Origin: an uncultured Gammaproteobacteria bacterium
Lineage (GTDB): Bacteria; Pseudomonadota; Gammaproteobacteria; Steroidobacterales; XN24
NCBI GenBank assembly: GCA_937924335.1
Contig: CALDWW010000044.1
Span: 1-64,000 of the forward strand
Reading direction: 5' to 3'
DNA: 64,000 nucleotides
The position numbers and the translations under genes were made by a program. The notes beneath the pieces are model-generated. The model did no database searches. It was given only the letters and a program-made list of their open reading frames with translations, and was not told where the DNA came from. Numbering within the stretch: position 1 is the first letter of the stretch; every line of letters begins with the position of its first letter. Positions 1 to 7,550 of this stretch are shown here, one piece after another.

Positions 1-1
1 T

Positions 2-292
2 TCTCCAGGGGACCCGTTGATGAGCGCGCGGCTTGACGCGATCAGGGCTGCCGGCGGCAACCCATTCCCCGACTACCAGTTGCCCCAGGCGGTCATTGCC
101 CTGAAGCAGGGTGTGGGACGCCTCATCCGCGATCACGATGACCGTGGCGTCGTGGTCATCTGCGATCCTCGCGTCGTCGGCCGCAGCTACGGAAGAGTTT
201 TCCTCGGTAGCCTTCCGGCGATGCCCGTGACCCGGCGTCTCGAAGACGTCCTGACCTTTTTCGGCGCTGACACTATCGAGGCCACAGCATGA
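2..292 (+). CDS. yoaA: YoaA/DinG-type ATP-dependent DNA helicase, C-terminal fragment
   Basis: Only the last 96 residues are in the window; the frame is open at the left edge, so the gene is cut by the window and is not a short gene. The fragment contains PFPDYQLPQAVIALKQGVGR followed by LIR, which matches helicase motif VI of the superfamily 2 XPD/DinG group (Q..GR.IR), then a conserved VVVICDPR segment. Family members are 5'-3' helicases, several with an iron-sulfur cluster. The stop overlaps the tsaB start (ATGA), and the yoaA-tsaB pairing is also seen in E. coli, which favours YoaA over DinG. Confidence 0.85.
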   Translation, partial: SPGDPLMSARLDAIRAAGGNPFPDYQLPQAVIALKQGVGRLIRDHDDRGVVVICDPRVVGRSYGRVFLGSLPAMPVTRRLEDVLTFFGADTIEATA

Positions 293-969
293 AGTTGCTT
301 GCCATCGAGACCGCGACTGACGCATGTTCCGTTGCGCTGCAGTCGGGTGGGACGCTTGCGGAGCGGTCCTCCAGTGAGCCGCGGGTCCATGCCGCCCTTG
401 TCCTGGAGATGGTCTACGAGTGTCTGCGGGAGTCGGCGCTTGAGTTACCGGATCTCGATGTGCTGGTGTTCGGCTGCGGCCCCGGCTCTTTTACCGGGGT
501 GCGGATTGCGACGGCTGTGACCCAGGGTCTGGCATTCGGGGCGGATCTCCCGGTTGTACCGGTCTCTACGCTCGCCGGGCACGCTGTCTCGTGCTGGCGG
601 CAGACCGGTGCGACGCGGATCGCGGTCGCTGTCGATGCCCGCATGGACGAGTGTTACTGGGGACTCTTCTGCGTCGATGCCGGAGGCGTTGCTCAGGGCC
701 TGGGCCAGGAACGGCTGACTGAGCCGGGTGCGATCCCCGTGCCCGATGGAAATGCATGGACGGGCGCGGGTTCAGGATGGCAGGAGTTCCCGTCTCTCGG
801 CCAGGCCATGGAGGGGGTTGTCGACAGAGTCGAACCCGCAGTTCTGCCCCTGGCGCGCGACCTCCTGGCCACGGGTTGCCGATTGTTTTCTGACGGCGGG
901 GGCGTGCCGGCGCACGAGGCGTTACCCGTTTACCTGCGGGAGTCGGTTGCCTGGAAAGGCGGCCGGTAG
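289..969 (+). CDS. tsaB: tRNA N6-threonylcarbamoyladenosine biosynthesis protein TsaB
   Basis: 226 residues, normal for TsaB (YeaZ). It opens with MKLLAIETATDACSVAL, the ASKHA-fold phosphate-1 loop, and carries GCGPGSFTGVRIA at about residues 61-73, a hallmark of the family. TsaB is the platform subunit that pairs with TsaD and TsaE to make the t6A37 modification of ANN-decoding tRNAs in the cytoplasm; it has no complete active site itself. The start overlaps the helicase stop by four bases, so the two are translationally coupled. tsaD and tsaE are not in this window. Confidence 0.93.
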   Translation: MKLLAIETATDACSVALQSGGTLAERSSSEPRVHAALVLEMVYECLRESALELPDLDVLVFGCGPGSFTGVRIATAVTQGLAFGADLPVVPVSTLAGHAVSCWRQTGATRIAVAVDARMDECYWGLFCVDAGGVAQGLGQERLTEPGAIPVPDGNAWTGAGSGWQEFPSLGQAMEGVVDRVEPAVLPLARDLLATGCRLFSDGGGVPAHEALPVYLRESVAWKGGR

Positions 970-1037
970 AGCCGGCCGTCACCAAAGTGCAACAAATCCC
1001 TGATCTAATTTCGCGCAGGTTACAATCGGGTTGCACC

Positions 1038-1730
1038 ATGGGCAGCAAGCAGATTCTTATCGTCGAGGACGAAAAGCCTATCCGCGACATGATCGCCTTC
1101 GGCCTCAAACGGGCGGGTTTCGAGGTCCTGGAGGCGCCGGACTGCGCGACCGCGCGAGCCTGCGTCGCCGATCACTTCCCGGATCTCATGCTGGTGGATT
1201 GGATGCTACCCGACGCCAGCGGTCTGGAACTGACACGCTGGATGAAGAAGCAGTCCGATGCGCGCGAGATGCCGGTCATCATGTTGACCGCCAAAGCCGA
1301 GGAAGAAGACAAGATTCGCGGTCTCGAGGGAGGCGCGGATGACTACGTCACCAAGCCGTTTTCCCCGCGGGAGTTGCTCGCGAGGATCAACGCCGTCCTG
1401 CGCCGCACCAATGGCGACGACGAGGGGCAGCTCGTCGCCGAAGGCCTGATTCTTGATCCCTCCAGTCACCGCGTGCGTGCGGATGATGTCGATGTATCCC
1501 TCGGGCCTACCGAGTTCCGGTTGCTGAGCTTCTTCATGGCCCACCGGGAACGGGTCTATAGTCGCAGCCAGCTGCTCGACCGCGTCTGGGGCGGCAACGT
1601 CTATGTGGAGGAGCGCACGGTCGACGTACACATCCGCCGGCTACGCAAAGCGCTCGAGCCAAAAGGCTACGACAGATTCATCCAGACGGTGAGGGGCGCG
1701 GGCTACCGTTTCTCCACCCAGACGGGCTGA
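1038..1730 (+). CDS. phoB: Phosphate regulon response regulator PhoB
   Basis: 230 residues with an N-terminal receiver domain (about 5-120; acidic pair E10/D11, phospho-acceptor D54 in LMLVDWML, VTKPF near 107) and a C-terminal OmpR-type winged helix (about 135-228, ending in VRGAGYRF). An upstream in-frame ATG at 987 exists, but the protein from 1038 begins directly at the receiver strand, so 1038 is preferred. PhoB binds Pho boxes when phosphate is scarce; candidate sites lie at 3131 and 6225. Its TGA shares one base with the ATG of phoR. Confidence 0.95.
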   Translation: MGSKQILIVEDEKPIRDMIAFGLKRAGFEVLEAPDCATARACVADHFPDLMLVDWMLPDASGLELTRWMKKQSDAREMPVIMLTAKAEEEDKIRGLEGGADDYVTKPFSPRELLARINAVLRRTNGDDEGQLVAEGLILDPSSHRVRADDVDVSLGPTEFRLLSFFMAHRERVYSRSQLLDRVWGGNVYVEERTVDVHIRRLRKALEPKGYDRFIQTVRGAGYRFSTQTG

Positions 1731-3016
1731 TGTCCCGGTCGGCCTGGGGCCTGGTCATCGTCAGGCTGCTGGCCGCAGTCGGCGTCGCCGTCGCCGCCGG
1801 ACTCGTATTCGGCCAGCCGGAACTCTGGGTCATAGGTGTACTGGCCGGCTACCTTGCCTGGAACCTTTATCATGTCTATCGGCTCGACCGCTGGCTGCGG
1901 CTCCGCGAAGGAACCCGGCCGCGCAAGGCGATCGGCGTCTGGGGCCAGATCTACGCGGAATTCCATCGTATCCGGCAGCTAAACCGGGACCGCAAGAAAC
2001 GTCTCAACCGTCTCTTGAAAGAGTTCCGCAAATCCACGAGTGCGCTGCCCGATGCCAGCGTGGTGCTTAACGCGAAGAACGAGATCACCTGGCGGAACGA
2101 CGTGGCCCAGCGTTTTCTCGGTATCGCCAAGAAGGACCGGGGTCAGAAGATAGATCTACTGCTGCGCGATCCGGATTTCATTGAATATCTTCGTCGCAAG
2201 CAATTTGACCGGCCCCTGTCATTGAGGTCGCCTGTCGATAGTCGCATCAAGCTGACGATCAGGATCATTCCCTATGGCACCGGGCAGCAGTTGCTGCTGG
2301 CAAAGGACGTCACACGGGAGGCACGTCTGGAAAAGATACGCAAGGACTTCGCTGGTAACGCTTCCCATGAACTGCGTTCTCCCCTGACCGTTATTAGCGG
2401 GTATCTGGACAACCTGGAAGCGGATCCTGAAAAGCCGGATAGCTGGAAGGAGCCGATCCGTGAAATGGTCGTGCAGTCGGCAAGGATGCGATCCCTTATC
2501 GAGGATCTGCTGACGCTGTCCCGCCTCGAGGCTTCCTCATCAGCGACCAACGACGAACCCGTGGATGTCCGTGGTCTCGCATGCCTTGTCAGGAAAGACG
2601 CCTTGGCAGCCGGCCCGCGCGAAGGCGCGGTCGAACTGAAGCTGGAATCGGAGGCCGCAATCAGGGGCGCGGAAACCGAGTTGTATTCTGCGTTCTGGAA
2701 CCTGGTCCAGAACGCCGTCAAGTATTCGGCCCCGGAGGGCGTTATCGAAATTCGCTGGTGGGATGACGATGACGGCGGGTATTTCAGCGTCAAAGACACT
2801 GGTGCCGGCATCCCCGAGAGTGCCCTCCCGAGATTGACGGAACGTTTCTACCGGGTCCATAAAGGACGGGATCGGGCCCGCGGCGGGACCGGTCTAGGCC
2901 TCGCGATCGTCAAGCACGTTCTCCAGCGACACGATGCCTCTCTGGAAGTCACGAGTGAGCTCGGCAAGGGGAGCCTATTCACCTGTCACTTCCCCAGGTC
3001 CCGACTCGTCGAATAG
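1730..3016 (+). CDS. phoR: Phosphate regulon sensor histidine kinase PhoR
   Basis: 428 residues, normal for PhoR. Two N-terminal hydrophobic segments (about 5-45) anchor it in the inner membrane, followed by a basic linker and a PAS region near 95-200 (NAKNEITWRNDVAQRFLG). The HisKA box reads ASHELRSPLTVISGYLD near residue 213 with the phospho-accepting His. The ATPase domain shows NLVQNAVKYS (N box), DTGAGIPE (G1) and GGTGLGLAIVKH (G2). It phosphorylates PhoB and receives signal from PstSCAB through PhoU. It has no large periplasmic domain, as is usual for PhoR. Confidence 0.95.
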   Translation: MSRSAWGLVIVRLLAAVGVAVAAGLVFGQPELWVIGVLAGYLAWNLYHVYRLDRWLRLREGTRPRKAIGVWGQIYAEFHRIRQLNRDRKKRLNRLLKEFRKSTSALPDASVVLNAKNEITWRNDVAQRFLGIAKKDRGQKIDLLLRDPDFIEYLRRKQFDRPLSLRSPVDSRIKLTIRIIPYGTGQQLLLAKDVTREARLEKIRKDFAGNASHELRSPLTVISGYLDNLEADPEKPDSWKEPIREMVVQSARMRSLIEDLLTLSRLEASSSATNDEPVDVRGLACLVRKDALAAGPREGAVELKLESEAAIRGAETELYSAFWNLVQNAVKYSAPEGVIEIRWWDDDDGGYFSVKDTGAGIPESALPRLTERFYRVHKGRDRARGGTGLGLAIVKHVLQRHDASLEVTSELGKGSLFTCHFPRSRLVE

Positions 3017-3130
3017 GTTCGTTGTGTCGTCGCAACGCATGTCGCCTGCGAGCACTACAGCCGCATAGCTGATACTGCATGGCTGCATCATGCTGAACCC
3101 CCGTATAAACCTTCCTGACCGGCATTTCGG

Positions 3131-3148
3131 ACGTCATATTTCTGCAAC
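3131..3148 (+). promoter_or_regulatory. Pho-box-like site upstream of the porin remnant
   Basis: The 18-mer ACGTCATATTTCTGCAAC has two 7-base half sites 11 bases apart, matching 10 of 14 positions of the PhoB consensus CTGTCAT-N4-CTGTCAC. It shares the core CATATTTC-N-G-N-AACA with the better placed site ahead of pstS at 6225. The porin-like reading frame starts almost directly after it, which is odd for a promoter element and suggests a deletion joined the two. Chance resemblance is possible. Confidence 0.45.
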
Positions 3149-3150
3149 AC

Positions 3151-3288
3151 GTCAACCCGTATCTGCGCTTCATGCTGAACTACGTTGCTACCGACGCCGA
3201 TGATGCCAGCGGCAACTTCACCGACGCCAACGGCAACCGCGTCAATGACGAGCCCAACGCGATCGCGTTCCGTGTTGCGATGGACCTC
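3151..3288 (+). pseudogene. Remnant of a phosphate-selective porin (OprO/OprP type), C-terminal strands only
   Basis: The frame reads VNPYLRFMLNYVATDADD, then a short loop rich in G, N and D, then NAIAFRVAMDL. That is the pattern of the last two beta strands of OprO/OprP porins (NPYLRFMLNYV ... A.RVQVDF). About 46 codons resemble the family, which is normally some 350-450 residues. The signal peptide and most of the barrel are missing, the expected terminal Phe-stop is lost, and the frame runs on through a terminator into the phoU start. The position after phoBR fits a lost phosphate porin. Similarity was judged by eye. Confidence 0.55.
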
Positions 3289-3317
3289 ACGTCGACCCTC
3301 GTCCACTTGAATCAACG

Positions 3318-3347
3318 AAGGCGGTCCCGGCTCCGGGGTCGCCTTTT
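3318..3347 (+). terminator. Rho-independent terminator behind the porin remnant
   Basis: AAGGCG at 3318-3323 pairs with CGCCTT at 3340-3345. GTCCC/GGGGT extends the stem inward with two wobbles, and TTTT follows. It sits about 30 bases past the end of porin similarity, as a porin gene's own terminator would, and isolates phoU from transcription arriving from phoBR. Confidence 0.7.
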
Positions 3348-3407
3348 CGTTTGCAGTGACGGCGCAGTGCGCACCGACATACAATTGCAGGAGACTCGGG
3401 AGATCGC

Positions 3408-4133
3408 ATGACGACTGGAACCGAAGAACTGACCCACCATTATTCACGCCAGTTCAACGAAGAACTGGAGGCGATCAGGGCAAGATTGCTGGAGATGGGC
3501 GGCCTGGTGGAGAGGCAGCTGAAGCGATCCCTGCGGGCCCTGGTAAAGGGCGACAGCGAACTGGGCGAGAAGGTGGCTCATGACGACTATCAGGTGAATC
3601 ACCTCGAGGTGTCTATCGACGAGGAATGCAGTCGCGTTATCGCGTTGCGCCAGCCGACGGCCAGTGATTTGCGATTCGTGATGGCCGTGATCAAGAGCAT
3701 CACCGACCTCGAGCGGATCGGCGATGAGGCGGAAAAAATCGGCTTCCTGTCGTCGCGTCTCGCGGCGCAGGAGCGTCCCGAGAATCGCTACAAAGAGATC
3801 AAACACCTGGGACGACAGGTGCGCGAGATGCTGCACAACGCGCTGGATGCGCTGGCCAGACTCGACGCCGAGGCAGCCCTGACGATCGCCCAGGAGGACA
3901 GCAATGTCGACGACGAATATGAGGCTATCATGCGCCAGAGCATCACTGTGATGATGGAAGACCCTCGCTCGATCCGAAGGGTGCTGGATACCCTGTGGGT
4001 GGCGCGTGCACTGGAGCGCATCGGCGACCATGCAGTGAATATCTGCGAGTACGTGGTCTACATGGTCCACGGCAAGGATATCAGGCACGTATCCGTCGAG
4101 CAGGTCGTCGCCGAAGCGGGGGTCGATGTCTGA
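3408..4133 (+). CDS. phoU: Phosphate signalling regulator PhoU (first copy)
   Basis: 241 residues of two tandem three-helix PhoU domains (about 20-110 and 125-215). Both carry the metal-binding E/D-xxx-D type motifs: ITDLERIGDEAEKI in the first and RALERIGDHAVNI in the second. PhoU is a cytoplasmic peripheral protein that links PstSCAB to PhoR and keeps the Pho regulon off when phosphate is plentiful. This copy lies next to phoBR while a second, diverged PhoU follows pstB at 11218. GGGAG about ten bases upstream serves the ATG. The stop is 39 bases before dsbB. Confidence 0.92.
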   Translation: MTTGTEELTHHYSRQFNEELEAIRARLLEMGGLVERQLKRSLRALVKGDSELGEKVAHDDYQVNHLEVSIDEECSRVIALRQPTASDLRFVMAVIKSITDLERIGDEAEKIGFLSSRLAAQERPENRYKEIKHLGRQVREMLHNALDALARLDAEAALTIAQEDSNVDDEYEAIMRQSITVMMEDPRSIRRVLDTLWVARALERIGDHAVNICEYVVYMVHGKDIRHVSVEQVVAEAGVDV

Positions 4134-4172
4134 GATGTCAGCTACAACCAACTCGTTCAGGGCCGGACGCGG

Positions 4173-4670
4173 GTGACCCGTAGACAGCTTTGTCTGGCGG
4201 CGGCGCTGGCATGCGCGGCGATGATGGGTTTCGCGCTGGTCGCGCAGCACGGCCTGAAGCTCGAACCCTGTCCGCTGTGTGTCATGCAGCGCATCGCGGT
4301 GATCTCGCTTGGGATCATGTTCCTGCTGGCGGCGATCCATGACGCCGGGCCAGTCGGGGCGCGATTCTGGGGCATCGTGACCGCTTCCGTGGCAGCTGCA
4401 GGCGCTGTCGTCTCTGGCCGTCACGTCTGGCTGCAGAGCCTGCCGCCAGACCAGGTGCCCGAATGCGGCCCCGGTCTCGACTACATCATGGAAGTCTTTC
4501 CGCTGACGGAAGCGCTCTCGATGGTGTTCGCAGGGTCTGGAGAGTGCGCAGAGGTGGTCTGGCGCTTCCTCGGATTCAGTATGCCCACCTGGGTCCTCAT
4601 CTGCCTGGTCTCGCTAGGGGTGTTCGGGCTTGTTATCAACTGGCGGGCAGCGAAGGGCTCACTCGTCTAG
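4173..4670 (+). CDS. dsbB: Disulfide bond formation protein DsbB
   Basis: 165 residues from a GTG start, with four hydrophobic segments (about 7-25, 40-58, 66-84, 138-158) typical of DsbB. The quinone-linked pair is C33-P-L-C36 in EPCPLCVMQR, and the second periplasmic pair is in PECGPGL and SGECAEV. It reoxidises DsbA in the periplasm by passing electrons to membrane quinone. Its last 12 bases overlap the 3' end of the convergent dapE, with no terminator between them. No dsbA is seen in the window. Confidence 0.92.
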   Translation: MTRRQLCLAAALACAAMMGFALVAQHGLKLEPCPLCVMQRIAVISLGIMFLLAAIHDAGPVGARFWGIVTASVAAAGAVVSGRHVWLQSLPPDQVPECGPGLDYIMEVFPLTEALSMVFAGSGECAEVVWRFLGFSMPTWVLICLVSLGVFGLVINWRAAKGSLV

Positions 4671-5789
4671 GATCAGTTCCAGCGCTCGACGATAGACGAT
4701 TTTGAGCCGATCCAGGTCCGCCACCGGCGTCCGTTCATCTACCTGGTGGATCGTGGCGTTCAGCAAGCCGAACTCTATTACCTGGGCTCCGTGGGGCGAG
4801 ATGAATCGTCCGTCCGAGGTGCCGCCACCGGTGGACATCTCCGGTTCGACGCCGAGTTCCTCGACGACGGCTCTTCTGATCGCCTCGGTGAGGACTCCGG
4901 GTGCCGTCAGGAATGGTCGACCGACGTCTCGCCACTGGATCCGGTAATCCAGGCCGTGCCGGTCCAGCACGCTCTCCACCTTCTCCTGCAGTCCTGCCAT
5001 CGTCTGCTCAGTCGAATAGCGCAGATTGAAGCGTACCTGGCAGGAGCCCGGGATCACGTTCATGGCGCCCGTGCCTGCTTGGATGTTCGTCGCCTGGAAG
5101 CCGGTTGGCGGGAAAGCATCGTTACCCTCGTCCCAGCGGGTCCGGGAGAGTTCCGCCAGTGCCGGGGCGAGGTCGTGCAGGGGATTCCGTGCCAGGTCCG
5201 CGTAGGCCACATGGCCCTGCTTGCCCAACACGGTCAACTCGGCGCTCAGTGAGCCGCGCCGACCCACCCGGACCGTGTCTCCCAGAATTTCGTTGCAGGA
5301 AGGCTCGCCGATGAGGCACAGGTCGATACTTTCACCGCGATCTTCGAGGCACTCGATGACCGCCCGGGTGCCGTCGACGGCGATGCCCTCCTCGTCGCTG
5401 GTGATCAGGAAAGCCAGCGAGCCCGGATGATCCGGTCGTGCCTGCAGGAACTCCTCGCAGGCGACCAGCATGGCAGCAAGCGCGGACTTCATGTCCGCGC
5501 TACCCCGGCCGTAGAGCCACCCGCCATCCTCGGTCGGCTCGAATGGCGGATGGGTCCATTCTTCCTCGTGCCCGACAGGTACTACGTCCGTATGACCAGC
5601 GAGGCAGAGCAGCGGGGTATCCGACCCGCGCCGCGCCCACAGATTGGTTACGTCGCCGATCTGCATCGACTCGACTTCGAAACCCAGGTCGCGGAGGCGG
5701 TCAGCGATGATCTCCTGACAGCCGGCATCGTCCGGAGTGACTGAAGATCGGGCGATCAGTTCGCGGGCGAGCCGCAGCGTCTCGCTCAC
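4659..5789 (-). CDS. dapE: Succinyl-diaminopimelate desuccinylase
   Basis: 376 residues, the usual DapE length. It is an M20 family dizinc amidohydrolase: the metal ligands are visible in CLAGHTDVVPVG, YGRGSADMKSALAAM and TSDEEGIAVDGT, with EEG supplying the catalytic Glu. It removes succinate from N-succinyl-LL-2,6-diaminopimelate in the lysine and peptidoglycan pathway, downstream of DapD and DapC encoded at 11944-13970. The ATG overlaps the stop of the preceding ArsC/YffB-like gene, forming a two-gene operon also seen in E. coli and Pseudomonas. It converges on dsbB. Confidence 0.95.
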   Translation of the reverse strand: MSETLRLARELIARSSVTPDDAGCQEIIADRLRDLGFEVESMQIGDVTNLWARRGSDTPLLCLAGHTDVVPVGHEEEWTHPPFEPTEDGGWLYGRGSADMKSALAAMLVACEEFLQARPDHPGSLAFLITSDEEGIAVDGTRAVIECLEDRGESIDLCLIGEPSCNEILGDTVRVGRRGSLSAELTVLGKQGHVAYADLARNPLHDLAPALAELSRTRWDEGNDAFPPTGFQATNIQAGTGAMNVIPGSCQVRFNLRYSTEQTMAGLQEKVESVLDRHGLDYRIQWRDVGRPFLTAPGVLTEAIRRAVVEELGVEPEMSTGGGTSDGRFISPHGAQVIEFGLLNATIHQVDERTPVADLDRLKIVYRRALELILDE

Positions 5790-6157
5790 TTAGCCTCTTC
5801 CGGGAAGGTAGCGGCATACGATTCAGGGTCGAAACCGACTAACAGTGTCGCCCCGGAACTCAGAACCGGCCGCTTCACCAGTGTTGGAAACTCACGCATC
5901 AGGGCTATCGCCTGGGTGGCCGTGTCTATCTGTCGGTCCACATCCGGGACCTTGCGCCAGGTGGCGCTGCGCTTGTTGAGTATATTCTCCCATCCGGCCC
6001 GGCGGACCCACTCCCTGAGGGCCGTGACGGGCAACCCGTCGCGCCGGATATCGTGATAGCGATATTCCAGTCCATGTTCGTCTAGCCAGCGTCGGGCTTT
6101 CCGGCATGCATCGCATGAGGCAATACCGAACAGTGTTATGGCCATGGGGGACGGCAT
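5786..6157 (-). CDS. ArsC/Spx-family thioredoxin-fold protein (YffB-like)
   Basis: 123 residues from the first ATG; a second ATG at 6145 gives MAITLFGIASCDACRKA and may be the true start. The CDAC motif near residue 15 and KRPVLSSGATLLVGFDPESY near the C-terminus place it in the ArsC/Spx/YffB family. The family position of the conserved K-R-P loop is present, but specific arsenate reduction is not implied. YffB-type genes beside dapE are common in gammaproteobacteria and their role is unsettled. It is divergent from pstS, with 197 bases between starts. Confidence 0.85.
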   Translation of the reverse strand: MPSPMAITLFGIASCDACRKARRWLDEHGLEYRYHDIRRDGLPVTALREWVRRAGWENILNKRSATWRKVPDVDRQIDTATQAIALMREFPTLVKRPVLSSGATLLVGFDPESYAATFPEEAK

Positions 6158-6224
6158 CCGTTCCAGTTGAACTCTGCTGCCGAGTGTATCAGGGGATCAT
6201 GCAGACTGGAAAACCCAGAATCCC

Positions 6225-6258
6225 GTGACATATTTCCGTAACAAACGGTGCGTATAAA
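6225..6258 (+). promoter_or_regulatory. PhoB-dependent promoter of pstS (Pho box plus -10)
   Basis: GTGACATATTTCCGTAAC at 6225-6242 has the 7-4-7 Pho box layout with half sites 11 bases apart and 10 of 14 consensus matches. Exactly ten bases after it comes TATAAA at 6253-6258, the spacing seen in PhoB-activated promoters where the box replaces the -35 element. It lies about 97 bases ahead of the pstS start. This predicts induction of the pst genes by phosphate starvation. Confidence 0.7.
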
Positions 6259-6354
6259 GCACGGAGTGGCGGAGAATATGCTCTGCCGGATCGCCTGTAA
6301 ATTTGCGGCAAACCTGCCGCCCTTGAAGTGAACCAAGCTCTAACGGAGGCTATC

Positions 6355-7416
6355 GTGATTAAAAAGGGCCTGGCAGCGGCAGCCGTCGCAACGCTGGCAA
6401 TCAGCGGTTCGGTCGGTGCTCAGTCCGCACGCGACTACATATTCATCGTAGGGTCCTCCACGGTTTACCCGTTCGCCACGGTGGTGGCCGAGAACTTCGG
6501 CCGCAGCACCGCGTTCAAGACACCCAAAATCGAGTCTACTGGTTCAGGTGGCGGCCTGAAGCTGTTCTGCGCCGGAGTCGGCGTCGAACACCCGGACGTG
6601 ACCAACTCGTCGCGGCGGATCAAGGCCTCCGAAGTCGAGCTTTGCGCGAGCCACGGCGTCAAGGATGTCGTTGAGATCAAGATCGGCTACGACGGCATCG
6701 TGATGGCTAATGACAAGAAAGCCCCTGCCTACCAATTGACCAGAAGGGACATTTTCCTGGCGCTGGCCAAGACTGTGCCAAACGATGCTGCCACGGGTGT
6801 GGACTCCATGATCGCCAATCCGTACAAGACATGGAAAGACGTCAATCCGGAACTGCCGGCTGTCAAGATCGAAGTCCTCGGACCACCCCCGACTTCCGGC
6901 ACGCGCGATGCGTTCGTAGAACTGGCCATGGAGGGCGGCTGCAAATCGTTCGACTGGATCAAGGCGCTTAAGAAAGCCGACAAGTCTGCCTACAAGTCTG
7001 TCTGTCACACCGTCCGAGAGGACGGTGCCTATATCGAGGCGGGCGAGAACGACAACCTGATCGTGCAGAAGCTGCAGGCGAATCCGAGTGCACTGGGCAT
7101 CTTCGGCTTCAGCTTCCTTGACCAGAACGCCGACAAGATCAAAGGCAATGCCATCGACGGCGTCGTTCCGACCTTTGATGACATCGCCGACGGCAAGTAC
7201 CCGGTATCCCGTCCGCTCTACTTCTATGTCAAGGCGGCGCACGCGGGTGTCATACCAGGGATCCCCGGGTATCTGGCCGAGTTCACCAGCAACAAGGCCT
7301 GGGGACCCGATGGATACCTGTCAGATCGCGGCCTGATCCCCATGCCCGAGACGGAGCGTGATCAGTTCGCCAAGGCGGCCAAGAGTCTGCAGCCGCTCAA
7401 GCTCGCCGCCAACTAG
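6355..7416 (+). CDS. pstS: Periplasmic phosphate-binding protein PstS
   Basis: 353 residues from the GTG at 6355, chosen because ACGGAGG lies six bases upstream and the product then begins MIKKGLAAAAVATLAISGSV, a signal peptide likely cut after GAQS. An upstream GTG at 6328 would put non-signal residues in front. GSSTVYPF near residue 32, STGSGGGLKLFC and PPPTSGTRDAF are phosphate-cleft loops of the PstS/PBP-like family. It delivers phosphate to PstCA. A strong terminator follows, so pstS probably gives more transcript than the rest of the operon. Confidence 0.95.
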   Translation: MIKKGLAAAAVATLAISGSVGAQSARDYIFIVGSSTVYPFATVVAENFGRSTAFKTPKIESTGSGGGLKLFCAGVGVEHPDVTNSSRRIKASEVELCASHGVKDVVEIKIGYDGIVMANDKKAPAYQLTRRDIFLALAKTVPNDAATGVDSMIANPYKTWKDVNPELPAVKIEVLGPPPTSGTRDAFVELAMEGGCKSFDWIKALKKADKSAYKSVCHTVREDGAYIEAGENDNLIVQKLQANPSALGIFGFSFLDQNADKIKGNAIDGVVPTFDDIADGKYPVSRPLYFYVKAAHAGVIPGIPGYLAEFTSNKAWGPDGYLSDRGLIPMPETERDQFAKAAKSLQPLKLAAN

Positions 7417-7444
7417 CGGGAGTTGTCCGAGCGGTCTAGTATCT

Positions 7445-7480
7445 GGCGGCGATGGCCGGTTGGCTGTCGCCGCCTTTTTT
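7445..7480 (+). terminator. Terminator between pstS and pstC
   Basis: GGCGGCGA (7445-7452) pairs perfectly with TCGCCGCC (7467-7474) and is followed by six T. It stands 29 bases past the pstS stop and 71 bases before pstC. Partial read-through would give high PstS relative to the membrane and ATPase subunits. Confidence 0.85.
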
Positions 7481-7550
7481 GACGGATATTCGACCAGGAA
7501 AACGACGACGATGTCTTTCGCCCGGATGATGCCGGCATGAAGGGGGGCTG

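Noticed and set aside
1021..1036. Direct repeat GTTACA-N5-GTTGCA just before phoB, resembling a Pho box
   Set aside because: It ends one base before the ATG, too close for a normal activator site, and matches the consensus poorly.
3444..4424. Long reverse open frame (326 codons) opposite phoU and dsbB
   Set aside because: It mirrors strong coding on the plus strand, has no family resemblance and is explained by high GC content.
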